Part shown: piece by piece, positions 7,735-15,194 of the stretch
How positions within the stretch are numbered: the first letter of the stretch is position 1
Layout of the letters: the number at the start of each line of letters is the position of its first letter
Source: a virus
Strand: one strand, 5' to 3'
IMG/VR virus record: IMGVR_UViG_3300023237_000054
Span: 1-29,225 of that record
Length of the DNA stretch: 29,225 bases
Made by a program: the position numbers and the translations under genes
Notes under the pieces: model-generated
Databases searched by the model: none
The model's input: only the letters and a program-made list of their open reading frames with translations
What the model was told of the DNA's origin: nothing

Positions 7735-8299
7735 ATTTCTTGGCTACAACACAAGTCACACTGTGATTAATGGTGAACATTTTTATCAGATAAAAGACTT
7801 CCTTGATGACAGTACTCAACTGCAAATGGTTGCAGATATTGATCGCTTTAAAAGAGAACATCAGGGAATTCATCCACATGTAGCTGGAAACTCAGTAACT
7901 GATATGCATACTCGTGAACAGTTTCAAACTACATTGTGGCGGACATTTTACGATACTATTGTTAAGATTGTGTCAGAAATTGAGGGGCAGGAGTTGCACA
8001 TAATTAACGCATGGTCAGCAACAGCACATGCAAACAATGTCGATGACTCCTACTGGCATCAACACTTAACTGCTTATTCATTGGTGTACTATCTACGTAA
8101 TTTTGATCCTGCTCATGGCACACACTGGAAACCAGCTGACGATGAGGAGTTTATGATATTTGGTTATGAGAACAGCATATCATTTTTTACTGCCAACTGG
8201 TCACATGATGGCGTAATGCCTCGCTGGAGACGAGAGCAGTATCTAACTGAACATCCAAGGCATGTACTAGCGGCAGAGATAGCCTGGGGGCCTGGATGA
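7721..8299 (+). CDS. 2OG-Fe(II) oxygenase-like protein (HxH type)
   Basis: 192 aa. The jelly-roll core shows YWHQHLTAYSLVYYLR (111-126), the form seen in the 2OG-FeII_Oxy_5 group, where an H-x-H motif replaces the usual H-x-D (H113 and H115). A distal NWSHDGVMP supplies the third metal ligand (H162), and R180 in RHVLAAEIAW is a candidate 2-oxoglutarate anchor. Such enzymes hydroxylate or oxidise proteins, nucleic acids or small molecules with Fe(II), O2 and 2-oxoglutarate. The substrate is unknown. It overlaps the upstream gene by 14 nt, and the next SGNH gene starts within its stop (ATGA). Confidence 0.75.
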   Translation: MPLNKFLGYNTSHTVINGEHFYQIKDFLDDSTQLQMVADIDRFKREHQGIHPHVAGNSVTDMHTREQFQTTLWRTFYDTIVKIVSEIEGQELHIINAWSATAHANNVDDSYWHQHLTAYSLVYYLRNFDPAHGTHWKPADDEEFMIFGYENSISFFTANWSHDGVMPRWRREQYLTEHPRHVLAAEIAWGPG

Positions 8300-9030
8300 T
8301 ATCACATGTTGTAGCCAACGGGTGCAGTTACATGGACACGTATACTAGAGGCCGAGGTCATGACGACCTAGCATTAAATCTGCAAATGCAAAGTGAAGAC
8401 ATCAGTATTACAGGCAGTGCGAACAGTAGAATTATAAGAACAACACTCAAACATAGTTACGAGTCAGAATACAAGTCACTGTATGTTATTGGACTTACCT
8501 TTATCAGCAGAGAAGAATTACCTATTTGCCGTTACGATGAGTACTCTTTTCCTAAGGAACAAGACATATGGGAAGGGGCGTGGTCTAATCCACAAAATCA
8601 ACAATTTGGTAAGAATAGATGGATACCCCAATGGACTGATGCTGATACAAAACAATGGAAACTGTTTAGAGAAAAGTACGAAGTAGGCACCATGGTGGAT
8701 AGACTAGAAAACCTTATGTACCAAATGTTGTCATTGATTGATAGTTTGACACAACGTGGACATAGCTGTATAATATATCAACAAGCAGACCATTGGTGGG
8801 ACGGTATGTTGCCTGAAGAGTTCAACAGGATACGGCTATTAGCAGGACATAAAAATATCATAGGTGATTTTAAGTGGTGTGCAATACGAGAACAACACCG
8901 AGCAGGAGTGGCATGTGTGCCTGGCGAAGAACACATTGAGGCTGAAATTCGACACAGACAACCTGGCGAACACAAGTGGTTGAATGATTATTTGGAAACG
9001 CATATAAGAAAACATGAGTTACACCTGTAA
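8296..9030 (+). CDS. SGNH-hydrolase-like protein (copy 2 of 3)
   Basis: 244 aa. The N-terminus HVVANGCSYMDTYTRG has the hydrophobic strand plus GCSY block I with a candidate nucleophile Ser. A central VIGLTFISREELP corresponds to the block III strand seen in related proteins, and a C-terminal segment QPGEHKWLNDYLETHI holds a candidate block V His. A clear Asp three residues before that His is missing (the dyad partner may be Glu), so hydrolase activity is uncertain. It starts in the stop of the oxygenase gene and overlaps the zinc-finger gene by 17 nt. It is only distantly similar to the SGNH-like proteins at 3923 and 12329. Confidence 0.65.
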   Translation: MISHVVANGCSYMDTYTRGRGHDDLALNLQMQSEDISITGSANSRIIRTTLKHSYESEYKSLYVIGLTFISREELPICRYDEYSFPKEQDIWEGAWSNPQNQQFGKNRWIPQWTDADTKQWKLFREKYEVGTMVDRLENLMYQMLSLIDSLTQRGHSCIIYQQADHWWDGMLPEEFNRIRLLAGHKNIIGDFKWCAIREQHRAGVACVPGEEHIEAEIRHRQPGEHKWLNDYLETHIRKHELHL

Positions 9031-9697
9031 GTATTGTACCAAGAGCTATCGCAAGGAATCAACACTTGCGGTACATCTTTGCGAGCCCAAACGTAGAGTA
9101 CAACAAGAGTCTGAAACAGGTGTGCAGTTTGGACTCAGGGCATATAAGCGTTTTTATGAGATAACTCAAGGGTCAGCACGTACTAAAGACTACGAGGACT
9201 TTGCTAAGAGCCCATACTATATTGCATTTGTAAAGTTTGGACGTTATTGTGTAGACATACGTGCCATAAACTTTGTGAACTTTTGTGAATGGTTACTGAA
9301 AAACAATAAAAAGATTGACCACTGGACAAAAGACAAGTTGTACCAAGAATGGATGTTGCCCTACATAAAACGTGAACAGTCACAAGACGCACTTGAACGT
9401 GGTGTTAAAGAAATGTTGGACTATTGCGAGGAACATCCTGAACTTAAGAATGGTATTACGGATTACTTTAGATATGCTAACAGCAATCGTATATGTCATC
9501 ACATCAGCACAGGCAGAGTAAGCGCATGGCTAGTGTTTAATAGCGACAGCGGACGAGAGTTTTTAGATACATTGAATGAAGAACAACTTGCTATTGTGTA
9601 TCCTTACATTGACCCAGAGTACTGGCAACGTAGGTTTATAGATTTTGTAGCAGACACAGAGTGGGTTACACAGGCACTTAAGGACATTAGGCTATGA
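9014..9697 (+). CDS. Zinc-finger protein of unknown function
   Basis: 227 aa. Residues 4-22 read YTCKYCTKSYRKESTLAVH, followed by L-C. This is a C2H2/C2HC-like zinc finger (C5, C8, H22 and C24), a common nucleic-acid-binding module. The remaining about 200 residues are helical and rich in aromatic residues (YKRFYEITQ, FVNFCEWLLKNNKK, WMLPYIKRE) without a recognisable enzymatic motif. It overlaps the SGNH gene upstream by 17 nt and the mini-DnaE gene downstream by 4 nt, so it is probably co-expressed with the latter and may act at DNA. It might be a transcription or replication accessory factor; that is inference. Confidence 0.7.
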   Translation: MSYTCKYCTKSYRKESTLAVHLCEPKRRVQQESETGVQFGLRAYKRFYEITQGSARTKDYEDFAKSPYYIAFVKFGRYCVDIRAINFVNFCEWLLKNNKKIDHWTKDKLYQEWMLPYIKREQSQDALERGVKEMLDYCEEHPELKNGITDYFRYANSNRICHHISTGRVSAWLVFNSDSGREFLDTLNEEQLAIVYPYIDPEYWQRRFIDFVADTEWVTQALKDIRL

Positions 9698-10263
9698 AGT
9701 TTCAAGCAGATATTGACATAGACTTTGGTGCCAGAGATCGAATACTCGAACACATTAAACATATTCCTGCCAGCATATATCGCAATGAAGAGTTTGTGCC
9801 GCATAACACAGGCGTGTATGTAAATAATATACCACAACACCCAATAACTAAGTTAGCAAGCATTGACCATAAAGAAGCAGAACAGCGTGGTTATGTTAAA
9901 CTAGACTTTCTAAATGTTAGTGTGTATCAGCAGATTCAGTCAGAAGAAGAGCTTGATGTGTTAATGGCCACAGAGCCTCCCTGGGCTAGATTACAAGACC
10001 CAGAGTTTGTAAAGAACATCATACATATCAGCAACCATTATGATATTGTTCAAAAACTAAAACCTCAGACTGTTGATGAGATGGCGGCTGTACTAGCAAT
10101 CATACGTCCCAGTAAACGGTATTTGTTAAACAAAGACTGGGCGACTATTAATCAGGAAGTATGGACTACACCCAGAGATGGCAGTTACTACTTCAAGAAA
10201 AGTCATGCAACTAGTTATGCATATCTTGTAATAGTGCATATGAACTTGTTAAATATGATATGA
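9694..10263 (+). CDS. Miniature DnaE-like (family C DNA polymerase palm) protein
   Basis: 189 aa. Several segments line up in order with bacterial Pol III alpha. ADIDIDFGARDRILEHI (5-21) matches the PDxDxDF...R..VIeYV catalytic block. HNTGVYV (37-43) matches the HAGGVVI strand. GYVKLDFLN (66-74) matches GLVKxDFLGL, with D71 in place of the third catalytic Asp. AAVLAIIRPSK (131-141) matches the ALYRPGP helix, and FKKSHATSYA (167-176) matches FNKSHAxxYA. All three catalytic acids (D8, D10, D71) are present, but the PHP, thumb, beta-binding and OB parts and most of the fingers are missing. A T4-like phage normally replicates with a family B polymerase, so this is unlikely to be the replicase. 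The ATG overlaps the upstream stop. Confidence 0.72.
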   Translation: MKFQADIDIDFGARDRILEHIKHIPASIYRNEEFVPHNTGVYVNNIPQHPITKLASIDHKEAEQRGYVKLDFLNVSVYQQIQSEEELDVLMATEPPWARLQDPEFVKNIIHISNHYDIVQKLKPQTVDEMAAVLAIIRPSKRYLLNKDWATINQEVWTTPRDGSYYFKKSHATSYAYLVIVHMNLLNMI

Positions 10264-11195
10264 AAATCTATATTGATCACGTAGCTGAGTGTATGCAAGA
10301 TTTTGTTGAGTATACTCTAAACACTGTTTTTGTTACCGGAAATTTTAGTATCACTTTGGCGCAGACGAGGTCAATGCAAGAACGTATCTTTTCAGTTAAC
10401 AATGCCACACTAAACAATCTGGATGGTGATAACAGAATCTATATCGAGTTTACTCAGGAAGACCTTTTACATATATCACAGATATCGTTAAATCTGCCTA
10501 AAAGAATAAGATTAGGATCGGAAGGGGATCTGTCTGTAGATACAATCAGTAAGTTATCCAACAATTATTATCAACAAGCTCTAGACGATATTATAAAACT
10601 AACTGACGTTATACCAGACTTCTACAATGAAGTAAAAGGATCTGATTGGCCCAATATTAAGACTATTACAGAATTTTACGAACTACCAGTTCACATTGTT
10701 GACGAATGTGCTAAACAATTTGGGTTCTCTCCTAAGTTGTTAACCAAGGAATATCCCGACGCCAGTGGACCTCTACTGCGTAAGTACTTTACTAACTGGT
10801 TCTCCGGAGTTAACCCATTTATGCAAAAACAAGATGAGGTTGTGTACACAAGCAATCAAAACGTTTACAAGTTACCGTTTTTAGATATCTTTAATACTGA
10901 TAACATGTTGCAACACATAGATGATATTGCAAAACAGTTTGGGTTAACATTGGTGGATAAGAAAGAACTGTCTAGGAATCTCAAGGATTCACGACACTTT
11001 CACGAAACTTTTGTGAAAAGACAGCAGTGTGTGGGATTAAAGAAAGAGGTAGACGACATATTAGAACAGTCTAGGGGTGTGCGTATTGATTTAACAATAA
11101 TGCAGGAATCTTACTTAAATGCAAAATTAGGAGGAGTACTGACAGATTTGCCCCGTATAGACAACACATCTATAATTTTTGATGCTATTGGGTAG
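10260..11195 (+). CDS. Unknown protein, possibly sulfotransferase-like
   Basis: 311 aa, starting at ATG 10260 within the stop of the mini-DnaE gene. It is mixed alpha/beta. A C-terminal half with YKLPFLDIFNTDNMLQHIDDI, a FGL motif and a final helix QESYLNAKLGGVL is reminiscent of the distal part of phage sulfotransferase-like proteins, but I cannot find a convincing PAPS-binding P-loop, so the resemblance is weak. No signal peptide or membrane segment is seen. Its last 11 nt overlap, tail to tail, with the minus-strand gene at 11185-11595. Best treated as a hypothetical protein. Confidence 0.65.
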   Translation: MKIYIDHVAECMQDFVEYTLNTVFVTGNFSITLAQTRSMQERIFSVNNATLNNLDGDNRIYIEFTQEDLLHISQISLNLPKRIRLGSEGDLSVDTISKLSNNYYQQALDDIIKLTDVIPDFYNEVKGSDWPNIKTITEFYELPVHIVDECAKQFGFSPKLLTKEYPDASGPLLRKYFTNWFSGVNPFMQKQDEVVYTSNQNVYKLPFLDIFNTDNMLQHIDDIAKQFGLTLVDKKELSRNLKDSRHFHETFVKRQQCVGLKKEVDDILEQSRGVRIDLTIMQESYLNAKLGGVLTDLPRIDNTSIIFDAIG

Positions 11196-11595
11196 GTTTT
11201 CGTACTAGTGTTATTGCCCTACGTTTTGTTCGTTTTAAACTTAGGTTTTTAAGACTCAACTGAGGACCATACTTAATAACAACGTCTTTGCTGTTAAACG
11301 TTTTAAGGAATACCTTAAATACTTTCCAGTCGTTTTTTAAAAACACATTAATAGGCATTAATCTATTAGATTCCCACCACCAGGAATCTGCCAGTTCTAA
11401 GAATTGTAGACGTTCTTCAGGGGACTTTAACGCAGAATAATCATATAGCGTGGTAATAATTTCATCGTAATTTTGTATTATGCCGATGTAATCGTTGCCT
11501 CCATAGACAACATAACTCAAAAAAGGATATTTGTCTAAGAGTTGATGGAATTTGTTGTCTGTCACAATAAATACAATATGCAATTCATTACTCAA
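11185..11595 (-). CDS. Conserved hypothetical protein on the minus strand
   Basis: 136 aa, one of only two minus-strand genes here. Notable segments are YVVYGGNDYIGIIQNYDE, LADSWWWESNRLMPINVF and a basic C-terminus (LKRTKRRAITLVRKP) that could bind nucleic acid or RNA. The frame begins at a TTG (11595). A GTG at 11565 is an alternative, and no good ribosome-binding site is visible for either. A TATAAATA box lies on the minus strand immediately upstream (11596-11603). It overlaps the unknown gene at its 3' end by 11 nt and the 5' end of the divergent virion-type gene by 18 nt. Function not recognised. Confidence 0.65.
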   Translation of the reverse strand: MSNELHIVFIVTDNKFHQLLDKYPFLSYVVYGGNDYIGIIQNYDEIITTLYDYSALKSPEERLQFLELADSWWWESNRLMPINVFLKNDWKVFKVFLKTFNSKDVVIKYGPQLSLKNLSLKRTKRRAITLVRKPTQ

Positions 11596-11603
11596 TATTT
11601 ATA
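11566..11603. promoter_or_regulatory. Divergent late-promoter-like boxes overlapping two start codons
   Basis: Plus strand: AATAAATA at 11566-11573, 4 nt before ATG 11578. Minus strand: TATAAATA at 11603-11596, directly abutting the TTG at 11595. Both resemble the T4 late promoter consensus (TATAAATA, recognised by gp55 sigma). If used as in T4, transcription would start about 6 nt further, giving a leaderless plus-strand message and placing the minus-strand start inside the annotated N-terminus. The motif match is seen; use as promoters is inferred. Confidence 0.4.
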
Positions 11604-12336
11604 TAGGCAAAAGATACCTTGCCAAATAGTAGAACTTTTGGACACCAACAGAAGGACAGTCAGTGTGTATAATAGAGACATAAAAGCCTACCGTGGGGTA
11701 GCAAATAAATTCTTAATCGAAATTAAAAACCAAGATCAGAAACCCATTAATATCAGCGATCGTACAATTAAGTTAAATGTGCTAAATCCAGAGACTAATT
11801 CGGTTTATAGCACAACCACTGCCATTATTCATAGTGCCAGTAAAGGTCAGGCACTAGTGACACTAGATGACAATAACTTACTGGACTTACCTGCTACCTA
11901 TTACAATTACACCGTGGCAGTAACAAGTGGTGAGGGTAATGACGAGATTGCATATGCTGACGACAACTATGGGGTGCGTGGCACACTGCAAGTATTAGAT
12001 GGTCACTATCCAACGTTTACAGCCTCAACTGAGCTCACTGTTAATGCTGATAGTAATGTAACAAGTTATGTTATCAGTGACAAGAGTTCCAACCAGGGTA
12101 GTAAGTTGCATACTGCGGCATTTTACCTAAGCAACTATACAGGTAATATCCTTATTGAAGGCACACTGGACGATACTCCAAACTACGCTAGTGCAAATTA
12201 CTTTACCGTACAGACAAAAACATATGCCAGTGCAACAGGTACGTACTATGCAACCTGGACAGGTAACTATAGAGCTGTAAGGTTCACTCAAGTAAAAACT
12301 TCAGGGAGTATAACCAAAATACTATATCGTGGCTAA
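11578..12336 (+). CDS. Virion structural protein (baseplate/fibre-like, beta-rich)
   Basis: 252 aa from ATG 11578; the frame extends upstream to 11542, but that peptide lies in the minus-strand gene. The N-terminus (QFITQYLYRQKIPCQIVELL) is followed by an Ig-like beta domain of the phage upper-baseplate/fibre type, with a strand pattern such as ANKFLIEIKNQDQKPINIS and Asp-flanked turns (LVTLDDNNLLDLPA). The C-terminal part is Thr/Ser/Tyr-rich beta sandwich (ATWTGNYRAVRFTQVKTSG), a carbohydrate-binding style composition. A virion part is therefore likely, although it sits among replication genes. The next SGNH gene starts inside its last codons. Confidence 0.65.
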   Translation: MQFITQYLYRQKIPCQIVELLDTNRRTVSVYNRDIKAYRGVANKFLIEIKNQDQKPINISDRTIKLNVLNPETNSVYSTTTAIIHSASKGQALVTLDDNNLLDLPATYYNYTVAVTSGEGNDEIAYADDNYGVRGTLQVLDGHYPTFTASTELTVNADSNVTSYVISDKSSNQGSKLHTAAFYLSNYTGNILIEGTLDDTPNYASANYFTVQTKTYASATGTYYATWTGNYRAVRFTQVKTSGSITKILYRG

Positions 12337-13051
12337 ACGTATAGTATGTTTTGGCGACAGTTGGACTTACGGATCAGATTTAGTTGATCCTGCACTTGTT
12401 CCTAAATTAGAAAGTGAAGGTTACGGCGTTGACGACGCTGAATACAAATACTTTCACGAAAATCTTCCTTACAGAGAAGAACATAGATATTCCAGTCTAC
12501 TCGAAAAAGCATTAGGTACTCCTGTTTTAAATTTATCTAAACCTGCCGATAGTTTAATAGGTATGCGTGTTAAATTTATAGAATGGGTGCACCAGCAACC
12601 CAAAGATTGTTCAGACAGTCTAATAATATTTGCCACAACCTCACATGAGAGATACAGTTTTTACTCAGCAAAGGACAAGCAATGGCTAAGCAGTGGCTAC
12701 TTGCAATACGGTGATCAGCACCAGCCTTTAGTTGAACACTGGAAAAGACATTTGGTGCATAGCAGTGGTCCAGAACTGCATGATTATACGTTATTGGATT
12801 TTGTTATGTCATCAAGAGCACTTTGTAAAGAACGTAATATGAAATGGGTGTATGCTCCTGTTTTTCCAAAACGCACTCAAGGCAACATCGACGACAAGTT
12901 TGTTACAGAATGGAGTATGATGGATGTATGCACACACCGAGCAATGGAAGGACATAAAGTCTGGGCATGGGGAGAACATCCCAACGAGCTTGGTCACCAA
13001 TTTATAGCAAAATACTTGATAAGTTTTATGAAAGAGTGTAAACTTATATAG
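12329..13051 (+). CDS. SGNH/GDSL-hydrolase-like protein (copy 3 of 3)
   Basis: 240 aa, GTG start at 12329. This copy has the most classical block I: VCFGDSWTYGSDL with GDS (S11 nucleophile). A central FATTSHERYSFY may be the oxyanion-hole block, and the C-terminal HPNELGHQFIAKYL is a clear block V His (H217). The Asp expected three residues before the His is a Trp (W214), so the triad is incomplete or rearranged. A long insertion (about residues 20-60) separates block I from the rest. It overlaps the virion-type gene by 8 nt and the primase start by 1 nt. Substrate unknown. Confidence 0.75.
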   Translation: MAKRIVCFGDSWTYGSDLVDPALVPKLESEGYGVDDAEYKYFHENLPYREEHRYSSLLEKALGTPVLNLSKPADSLIGMRVKFIEWVHQQPKDCSDSLIIFATTSHERYSFYSAKDKQWLSSGYLQYGDQHQPLVEHWKRHLVHSSGPELHDYTLLDFVMSSRALCKERNMKWVYAPVFPKRTQGNIDDKFVTEWSMMDVCTHRAMEGHKVWAWGEHPNELGHQFIAKYLISFMKECKLI

Positions 13052-14076
13052 TGAATATTATACAGCAAACAGTCTTAGATAAATTGCCCTCAAAACGCAA
13101 GACAGCACCAAGTGGCTGGACTAGCTTTAATGCACAGTGCTGTACACATTTAGGCCATAGTCAAGACACCAGAGGTAGGGGCGGTATTATAACTGCACCA
13201 GACGGTTCGATATCCTACCACTGTTTTAACTGTAATTTTAAAAGCACCTGGCGTCCAGGGTGGCATTTTAACTTCAAGTTTCGTAGACTGTTATCCTGGT
13301 TTGGGGTAGCACAGAATGATGTACAACGTTTGGTGTTTGAAGCCATGCGTATCAGAGAAGAGCTTGTTGATGTTGTTGAAGAGATTGACAAACAGCAGGA
13401 AAAAATAGAGTTCGACCCAAGGCCACTGCCTGAAGAAAGTGCAGATATTAGACAAGTTGCCACAATGATGGCATTAGATCCCAATTACGAAATAACTCAG
13501 AACTTCAGAGATGTTGTCGGCTATGCAGTTGAGCGAAAGATTAACACACAACGCTATCCTATATTTTATAGCACCAGCAGTAATGTTAATATGGATAGGC
13601 GAGTTATTATACCGTTTACCTGGCAGGACAAGATAATAGGATATACTGCAAGAGCAATGGATCCCAGCATAAAGCCCAAGTACTTTAACAGTTATGATAG
13701 CAATTATGTATTCAATACAGATGCACAAACCAAGGACACCAAGTTTGTTATTGTGTGTGAAGGTCCTTTTGATGCAATGGCAGTTGATGGAGTTGCTATA
13801 TTAAGTAATAACATAAACGACACACAGGCTGAAATAATTGATAGGTTGGGTAAACGAGTAATTGTGGTACCAGACTTTGATCGAGCAGGACAGCGTATGA
13901 TACAAGACGCAATAGAATATGACTGGGAAGTTAGTTTCCCTACATGGTCAGAAACCTGTAAAGATGTTGGAGAAGCGGTACAACGATATGGTAAATTATT
14001 TGTAGTAAAAAACATCTTAGATAACGCACAGGCAAGTAAACTAAAGATTAATTTAATGCGTAAAGCAATAAAATAA
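13051..14076 (+). CDS. DNA primase, T4 gp61-like
   Basis: 341 aa, the same size as T4 gp61 (342 aa). An N-terminal zinc ribbon uses C30/C31, H33/H36, C58 and C61 (HCFNCNFK). The Toprim catalytic centre shows VCEGPFDAM (E237, D241) and VVPDFDRAGQ (D275, D277). The protein makes RNA primers at the fork together with the gp41 helicase, whose gene follows two genes downstream (15838). GTG start at 13051, sharing its first base with the upstream TAG; the stop overlaps the radical SAM start (TAATG). Confidence 0.9.
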   Translation: MNIIQQTVLDKLPSKRKTAPSGWTSFNAQCCTHLGHSQDTRGRGGIITAPDGSISYHCFNCNFKSTWRPGWHFNFKFRRLLSWFGVAQNDVQRLVFEAMRIREELVDVVEEIDKQQEKIEFDPRPLPEESADIRQVATMMALDPNYEITQNFRDVVGYAVERKINTQRYPIFYSTSSNVNMDRRVIIPFTWQDKIIGYTARAMDPSIKPKYFNSYDSNYVFNTDAQTKDTKFVIVCEGPFDAMAVDGVAILSNNINDTQAEIIDRLGKRVIVVPDFDRAGQRMIQDAIEYDWEVSFPTWSETCKDVGEAVQRYGKLFVVKNILDNAQASKLKINLMRKAIK

Positions 14077-15194
14077 TGGACCCAAAACAAAAGTTTTTTC
14101 TTTTTAAACAGTCACGCAATTTTTGTGCGGTGCCCTGGAACCACTTCAAAGTTGAAATGGATGGCACAGTAAAAACCTGCGTACATGGTATGGATACGTT
14201 GGGCAACTTATCCACCGACAACATTGATAGCATTTTACATAGCCCTGTAGTAAAGGATATAAGACAAACTCTGTATCAGGATAAGCCGCATAAAAATTGC
14301 ACACATTGCACCAGACACGAGGACGAAAGTGATCACAAGTACCTAAGAGATCTTTACAATCCCATGTTTAAGTTTGAGGACATAGATTACAGTGACGATT
14401 CTGCATTCCAACTAAGAGCAGTTGATCTACATTGGAGTTCTACCTGTAACTTAAAGTGTATTACGTGTTGGGCAAATCAGAGTAGCAGTATTGCACAGGA
14501 ACAGGGCAAACCAGTCTTACATACACCCAATGACCAAGCAGACAAGATAATAGACATAATTGTCGACAACCAGCACAACCTTAAAGAAATATACCTGAGT
14601 GGCGGTGAGCCTACCCTCATTAAGCATAATCAAAGACTGTTAAAGCGTTTGGACAAGAATATAGATTGTCAGTTTAGAATTAACACTAACATGATGTTCG
14701 AACAAGACAATGCCATAATAAACGAAATATTAAAGTTTAAAAATGTATTGTTTACAATAAGTGCTGACTCTACAGCAGATAGGTTTAATTATATTAGACG
14801 TGGGGCAGACTGGCAGAAGTTCCTAACAAATCTAACATGGTTACAGCAGAGTCACGCTAAGTTTAGGTTAAACAGTGTGTTCTTCATAGCAAGTGCGTTG
14901 TATCTGACAGACTGTCAGAAGTTTTTCCACAATAATTTTGGTATAACAGATTTTACAATTAACCAAGTCCTCATGGACCATACTGTTATTAAGTGTCGCA
15001 ACCTATCACACTCCCTTAAAGAAGATTGTAAAACTAAAATACTTGCACATAAACAGGAGTTTGCTGATAATGCAAACTTATGTAATGAGTTAGATGCTTG
15101 CCTACAAGAATTAAATTGTGATAAGGCAGATGACTATACATCTTTCTTTACACAGTTTCCAGGCAACTGGCAAGAGGTATTTCCTGAACTATGA
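14076..15194 (+). CDS. Radical SAM protein with N-terminal twitch/SPASM-like cysteines
   Basis: 372 aa. The radical SAM signature CNLKCITC (C124, C128, C131) would bind the 4Fe-4S cluster, and YLSGGEP (173-179) contacts S-adenosylmethionine. Upstream, NFCAVPW, TCVHG and CTHC (C17, C35, C75, C78) form an auxiliary-cluster pattern normally found after the radical SAM core (SPASM/twitch), so the domain order is permuted. Members of this type occur in marine phages and their substrate is unknown; peptide or nucleotide modification is possible. It lies between primase and SDR-like genes with 1-4 nt overlaps, so it is expressed with the replication genes. Confidence 0.82.
   Translation: MDPKQKFFLFKQSRNFCAVPWNHFKVEMDGTVKTCVHGMDTLGNLSTDNIDSILHSPVVKDIRQTLYQDKPHKNCTHCTRHEDESDHKYLRDLYNPMFKFEDIDYSDDSAFQLRAVDLHWSSTCNLKCITCWANQSSSIAQEQGKPVLHTPNDQADKIIDIIVDNQHNLKEIYLSGGEPTLIKHNQRLLKRLDKNIDCQFRINTNMMFEQDNAIINEILKFKNVLFTISADSTADRFNYIRRGADWQKFLTNLTWLQQSHAKFRLNSVFFIASALYLTDCQKFFHNNFGITDFTINQVLMDHTVIKCRNLSHSLKEDCKTKILAHKQEFADNANLCNELDACLQELNCDKADDYTSFFTQFPGNWQEVFPEL

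Noticed and set aside
13215-14233. Minus-strand frames across primase and radical SAM genes
   Set aside because: Low-complexity shadows of strongly supported plus-strand genes.
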